Source of the DNA: Salmonirosea aquatica
Lineage (GTDB): Bacteria; Bacteroidota; Bacteroidia; Cytophagales; Spirosomataceae
DNA: 64,000 nucleotides
Assembly: GCF_009296315.1 (NCBI RefSeq)
Contig: NZ_WHLY01000002.1
Span: forward strand, 1,116,001-1,180,000
Reading direction: 5' to 3'
Below the pieces are notes generated by a model, which was not told where the DNA came from, did no database searches, and worked only from the letters and a program-made list of their open reading frames with translations. The translations under genes and the position numbers were made by a program. Positions 60,586 through 64,000 of the stretch are shown here, one piece after another (within the stretch, counting starts at the first letter, position 1; the number at the start of each line of letters is the position of its first letter).

Positions 60586-61722
60586 TTAAGGTATTTTCCT
60601 GGTCAGGATACCGAAGTCGATGGGTCTTAGGTTCGTGTAGGTATCGATAATGACCCGGCTGTTGTACACAATGAACGTGTTCACTGCTTTGGCATCTAAC
60701 TTGTTAAGATAGACATCACTTTCCTGATCTCCAAAGTCAGGCACAAAAGTGAGTGCGAGATTCTGTATGTCCAATTCACGACCTACCTGTTCAAGTTGAC
60801 GCTGGGTTTTCTCCGGCGTTCCACCCGCTTCGCATACCAGGTACACCTTTAGCTGATCCCGTTTTTCACCACTCAGCTTTTCCAGTAGTACTAGCCATTT
60901 TTTGAAATTATCCCAAGATTCAGTCGCCCCAACAAAATACAGAATTCCGTAGTTACGGCCATACTTGCACACCGGGCACGCCTTGGAACCTTTATCGGGC
61001 CCCCACGCATGATAGGGGGTGAACGAGGGACTCTCTTCCCCGATGGAGAGTCCCGTCCTTTTATTTGCGGAAGTCGTGGCCAGGTAGTGGGGTATGTGCA
61101 ATCCCAGGATAATGTCATGCCGCGCTACCTGGATTCCGTTTTCTTCACGAGGTCGTAGTACCCCACTTCCGCCCCGGTTTTCCAAAGCTTTCCTTTTGGC
61201 GGTGGTCAAGAGCGGATCATCATCAAAAACCAGTTCGTCCACGTAGTATTCATTGGGCAGGTTGGGTTCCTTGATAGACAGATGAATATGGGCTGGAATA
61301 TCACGACCCGGGTACGGGGCCGGACGATTGGTGTAAAGGGCATATTTTCCGTCGGCTCCGGTCTGCATCCAACCCCGGCGCGCGCCATGCCGGACCGCTT
61401 CGCCGGTAAGCATGCTATTTTTGGAATAGTACCCTTGATCGTCGGTTTGCCAATAATAAACGATCACGTTGGGAGCAGGGGTGCGACCATCGACCTGGTA
61501 GACGGTACCTGTTACAAGTAGTTTGGTACGGGTACCTCGCCAACCCACACTGGTATCGGTGGAATTCATCCGGATGGGCATCCCGATGTACATGATCTCG
61601 CAACCATCGCAGCCACCACCTATAAGTTCCTTCGGGGAGGCGGAGCTTTTTTGTTGCTGACTACGGCTCTCGCAGGAAATAAAAACGGCTAGAAGCAGAA
61701 AACTAAAAAAAGGTACTTTCAT
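60586..61722 (-). CDS. intradiol-dioxygenase-like lipoprotein fused to a CxxC redoxin-like domain
   Basis: This protein of about 378 residues begins at the ATG at 61722 (MKVPFFSFLLLAVFISCESR), giving a lipoprotein signal with Cys17. The frame begins earlier at 61788 but with non-signal residues. Residues about 45-210 look like an intradiol ring-cleavage dioxygenase with a PAHIHLS motif (HIH at 145-147) and nearby Tyr residues (ALYTNRPAPYP) as candidate Fe(III) ligands. This is the fold of protocatechuate 3,4-dioxygenase. A second domain (about 215-378) carries CPVCKYG (CxxC at 249-252) followed by ILYFVGATESWDNFKKWLVL and a thioredoxin-like end. I know no standard family with this arrangement. 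An outer-membrane or periplasmic oxidative role for an aromatic or phenolic compound is possible, with the redoxin domain keeping the site reduced. The gap to the next gene is 110 bp. Confidence 0.8.
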   Translation of the reverse strand: MKVPFFSFLLLAVFISCESRSQQQKSSASPKELIGGGCDGCEIMYIGMPIRMNSTDTSVGWRGTRTKLLVTGTVYQVDGRTPAPNVIVYYWQTDDQGYYSKNSMLTGEAVRHGARRGWMQTGADGKYALYTNRPAPYPGRDIPAHIHLSIKEPNLPNEYYVDELVFDDDPLLTTAKRKALENRGGSGVLRPREENGIQVARHDIILGLHIPHYLATTSANKRTGLSIGEESPSFTPYHAWGPDKGSKACPVCKYGRNYGILYFVGATESWDNFKKWLVLLEKLSGEKRDQLKVYLVCEAGGTPEKTQRQLEQVGRELDIQNLALTFVPDFGDQESDVYLNKLDAKAVNTFIVYNSRVIIDTYTNLRPIDFGILTRKIP

Positions 61723-61831
61723 GGCAATGCAGCTAGTTTTTTGAAAAATGAAGTTTTCAAAAATAGCCTTACAAGGCCTGGTACCCAATCCATTTCCGCT
61801 CAGTGGCGGAATTGGAAGGTCGAGCCGCGAA

Positions 61832-62671
61832 TCAGATCAGTCGCCCCCTGGCTGCTTTGACATAATGACGGCTGAGCCGTACCGTAGCACCGTTATCCAG
61901 ATACACATCGTAGTCGCCCGTGAGCCGGGAAGTAGCCTGCCGCACCCGATGGATATTCACGATGCACGAGCGATGAATACGGATAAAGTCATCGGGATTC
62001 AACTGATTTTCCAGCCTGGTGAGGCTTTCGGAATACAACCACTTTTGGCTCCCCCGGTGTAGTACGGTGTAGGAATCTTCCGAGCCGATCCAGTCGATGC
62101 TTTCGACTGCCAGGCGTAGGGTTTTGGCTCCGTCTTTGACCAAAAAAACGCTCAAATATTCAACCCCACTATCTTGATTTGACTGATTACCTACCCCTAC
62201 TGGCGGCAGCTGGTGGGGGTGCTTTTCTGTGAAACGGCTGGTCAGTAGCAGCAACAGACAGTACATTACGATCCCGGTGAAAAAATCTTCGGCAAGGGAT
62301 TTGCGCAATACGCCTTGAAAGGGGAAGGGATACCCTAGTACAACTTCACTTAAAACCGCCATCAATGCCGAAAATAGCAGGATTTGAATCAGACTTGTCG
62401 AAACAGCCAGCAGCGCGTGGGTCAACAGATTCCGGGCAAGCAGGCGCTCGACCGGAAATCGCCTAGCGACTAAGCCGATAAAAACTGTCAGCGGAATAAA
62501 CAGCAACCAGTAGACTTTGTACAGTAAACTTTCGCTCCAGTAGAAAGAGGTGTCTTTGAGAAAAGCGAAAAGCGCGTCCTGTCCGGTAGCCAGAACGGCC
62601 ACACCCAGCCAGAATACTGGAAGAATGATACGGGCTGGTCGATGCTGGAAAGTGAAGGCGGTGATTTTCAT
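61832..62671 (-). CDS. membrane-anchored LytTR-domain transcription regulator
   Basis: This 279-residue protein has four membrane helices at about residues 15-145 (IILPVFWLGVAVLATGQDAL, ESLLYKVYWLLFIPLTVFIG and more), then a linker and a C-terminal LytTR DNA-binding domain (about 175-275) with SIDWIGSEDSYTVLHRGSQK, LNPDDFIRIHRSCIVNIHRV and VRLSRHYVKAARGRL. LytTR domains bind imperfect direct repeats at promoters. The membrane part probably senses an extracytoplasmic signal without a separate sensor kinase. It follows a TRIC/UPF0126 gene on the same strand with a gap of 95 bp; the target genes are unknown. Confidence 0.92.
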   Translation of the reverse strand: MKITAFTFQHRPARIILPVFWLGVAVLATGQDALFAFLKDTSFYWSESLLYKVYWLLFIPLTVFIGLVARRFPVERLLARNLLTHALLAVSTSLIQILLFSALMAVLSEVVLGYPFPFQGVLRKSLAEDFFTGIVMYCLLLLLTSRFTEKHPHQLPPVGVGNQSNQDSGVEYLSVFLVKDGAKTLRLAVESIDWIGSEDSYTVLHRGSQKWLYSESLTRLENQLNPDDFIRIHRSCIVNIHRVRQATSRLTGDYDVYLDNGATVRLSRHYVKAARGRLI

Positions 62672-62766
62672 GTCAATTTATTTTGAAGGCAGAGTCAGTA
62701 ATCAATCGACTCCTGCCTTTCGATAGGTAAATTCGACAATAAAAGGGGAAAAGCCAATTCTCGGCC

Positions 62767-63375
62767 TCACCTGAAAAAAGTAGGTACCCGCCACTTCAAG
62801 CGGACCGCCAAAATGCGCAACAGGATAATGACCGCCGCGGCGAGAATGAAAGTAGTATTGCGCTCAGTGCCCACATAATCGAGCACCAGATATGATACCG
62901 CTCCGGCCAGACAAGCCGTAGCGTACACTTCCTTCTGGTAAACAATCGGGATTTCGTTGGTCATCGTATCCCGAATTACGCCACCCATGACCGCCGAAAA
63001 AACGCCCATAATGGCTGCGATCTCGGGACGGACGCCCAGCGAGAGCGCTTTTTCCGTACCTACTATTGTGAAGAGCGCAATACCAAAAGTATCGAAGAGA
63101 AAAAGGGTTCTGCGAAGGCGGATAAGTCTTTTATAAAAAATAAAGGTCAGGACAATCCCGACCATGATGGCGTACAAAATGGTGATGTCGCTGATCCAGA
63201 CGAGTGGATAGCTACCCAGCAAAAGATCGCGTACCGTACCACCCCCGATGGAAGAAACAAACGCCGTGAAACTGGCGGAAAACCAGTCGGGATCGTCTTT
63301 GTCTTTTACGGCCAATGCTCCTGATATGGCAAAGGCGCAGGTACCTACAATTTCCAGAATATACTGAATGCTCAT
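62767..63375 (-). CDS. TRIC/UPF0126-family membrane channel
   Basis: This protein of about 202 residues belongs to the UPF0126 or prokaryotic TRIC-type channel family. Its two-fold repeat is clear: FVSSIGGGTVRDLLLGSYPL in the first half and FSAVMGGVIRDTMTNEIPIV in the second. About seven membrane helices are predicted. TRIC-type proteins conduct monovalent cations. I chose the ATG at 63375 (MSIQYILEIVGTCAFAISGA), because the longer frame starts with TTG at 63384. Confidence 0.9.
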   Translation of the reverse strand: MSIQYILEIVGTCAFAISGALAVKDKDDPDWFSASFTAFVSSIGGGTVRDLLLGSYPLVWISDITILYAIMVGIVLTFIFYKRLIRLRRTLFLFDTFGIALFTIVGTEKALSLGVRPEIAAIMGVFSAVMGGVIRDTMTNEIPIVYQKEVYATACLAGAVSYLVLDYVGTERNTTFILAAAVIILLRILAVRLKWRVPTFFR

Positions 63376-63548
63376 GAAAGGCAAACGTAGCTAAGGGCTA
63401 ACAAGTCAGCAAAGTTCGCCAGTAATCATCATTCCGCGAAACGGATCGAAGTATTGCCAAAATTCAGGGCTTCCTTTTCTTTTTAGATTTTCGTAGTATA
63501 TTAACCTTTGTTTTATCAAAAACCCTCTTTCTTAATCTATTCAAACCT

Positions 63549-64000
63549 ATGCGGTATAATTTACCAAAGATTCTATTGTTTTCCGGAGCTGTGTTTTGCG
63601 CACTGAATCCGGCCTTTTCACAAAGTATCCTGGGCTTCGACGCAGCAGGCGCCCAAAAAGAAGTGGCCCTCGAAAAGCGGTTCGATCAGCAATTGAAAGC
63701 CGAAAACCTCCGCGCCCACATGAAACGCATGAGTGCGCATCCGCACCACGTAGGTTCGCCCTTCGACCGAGAAAATGCCGAATACGCACGTGACCTGCTC
63801 AAATCCTACGGTTTCGAGGCACGCATCGACACCTCGTACGTCCTGTTTCCAACCCCCAAGACCCGGGTGGTAGAATTGGTGGAGCCCACCAAATTCAAGG
63901 CTTCTCTTTCCGAGCCAATTCTGAAGGAAGACGCAACCTCGGGCCAGACGAAAGAGCAGCTACCTACCTACCATGCCTTTTCGGCCGACGGTGACGTGAC
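63549..64000 (+). CDS. M28-family glutamate-carboxypeptidase-like peptidase (partial, cut by window end)
   Basis: An open frame from the ATG at 63549 runs to the window end, giving the first 150 residues. It has a signal peptide (MRYNLPKILLFSGAVFCALN, ending AFSQ). The segment ENLRAHMKRMSAHPHHVGSP followed by ENAEYARDLLKSYGFEARID and LFPTPKTRVVELVEPTKFKA matches the N-terminus of M28 peptidases of the glutamate-carboxypeptidase II/transferrin-receptor type. Those use two zinc ions and usually carry PA and dimerisation domains further on. The downstream part is not in this window. The upstream gap of 170 bases holds its own promoter. Confidence 0.85.
   Translation, partial: MRYNLPKILLFSGAVFCALNPAFSQSILGFDAAGAQKEVALEKRFDQQLKAENLRAHMKRMSAHPHHVGSPFDRENAEYARDLLKSYGFEARIDTSYVLFPTPKTRVVELVEPTKFKASLSEPILKEDATSGQTKEQLPTYHAFSADGDV

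Larger units (their letters stand above)
190..63345. repeat. dispersed GGTACC palindrome, about 119 copies in the window
   Basis: Counting by eye, I find GGTACC about 119 times, where about 16 are expected for 64 kb of equal base composition. By 10-kb block the counts are 20, 17, 16, 27, 21, 13 and 5 (last block 4 kb). Copies occur in all three frames of both-strand genes (Gly-Thr, Val, Tyr-Pro readings) and also outside genes, for example at 5547, 18253, 55747 and 57858. GGATCC, a similar palindrome, appears only around ten times. The excess is therefore not explained by one codon pair. The cause is unknown; it may relate to a methyltransferase or to a chromosome-organising motif. Confidence 0.8.

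Noticed and set aside
1-64000. CRISPR arrays, tRNA, rRNA or insertion sequences
   Set aside because: No regular spacer-repeat pattern, cloverleaf, ribosomal segment or transposase reading frame was recognised. The many GGTACC copies are not evenly spaced and are too short for CRISPR.

Overview
The window reads as chromosomal DNA of a Bacteroidota bacterium, most likely order Cytophagales and possibly Spirosomaceae. The evidence is four SusC/SusD-type outer-membrane uptake pairs, a FecR/ECF-sigma surface-signalling set, lipoprotein signal peptides throughout, TAnnTTTG-type promoter boxes, and exported TlpA-like and LysM proteins. GC content is about half by eye. The genus is an inference and was not tested.

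Positions 1-29,800 hold two divergent glycan-uptake loci that meet at 18,954-19,486. The minus-strand locus runs sigma factor, FecR anti-sigma, STN-bearing SusC, SusD, two small surface lipoproteins, a terminator, an alginate-lyase-fold/beta-helix protein, a heparinase-II/III-like lyase, a terminator, a shortened FecR-like membrane protein, then a second SusC/SusD pair. This is a self-regulated polysaccharide utilization locus, probably for a uronic-acid-containing glycan. No sulfatase is present, which argues weakly against a heavily sulfated glycosaminoglycan. The plus-strand locus has two tandem SusC/SusD pairs of one subtype, each closed by a strong terminator and without enzymes.

Positions 29,887-33,605 hold an unusual symmetric cluster: two AlkB-like membrane di-iron enzymes in opposite orientation flank an outer-membrane beta-barrel protein and a PagL-like lipid A deacylase. 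The second AlkB-like gene is broken by one frameshift. Positions 33,643-43,404 are mixed housekeeping and accessory genes: two DinB-fold proteins, a SulP transporter, a frameshifted pentapeptide-repeat gene, a CPBP protease, folB, a DivIVA-domain protein, a WD40 protein, a phosphopantetheinyl transferase, an AT-rich TlpA-like gene and a SirB1-like protein.

Positions 43,629-50,766 are a plus-strand run: galE, rfbB and rfbA (nucleotide-sugar supply for surface glycans), an O-methyltransferase, a LysM lytic transglycosylase, a DUF3109 protein and an alkyltransferase-like protein. Then come a sodium/solute symporter, clpS, recR, an exported superoxide dismutase, a TPR protein, a TlpA-like thioredoxin, a BtuF-like protein, two potassium-channel-like proteins, a DUF1761 protein, an intradiol-dioxygenase/redoxin fusion lipoprotein, a membrane LytTR regulator, a TRIC/UPF0126 channel, and the start of an M28 glutamate-carboxypeptidase-like gene cut by the window end.

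Two window-wide observations stand out. The palindrome GGTACC occurs about 119 times (my count by eye) against about 16 expected, in all reading frames and also between genes. Both well-supported frameshifted genes break at a C-run directly attached to a GGTACC site. No tRNA, rRNA, CRISPR array or insertion sequence was recognised.
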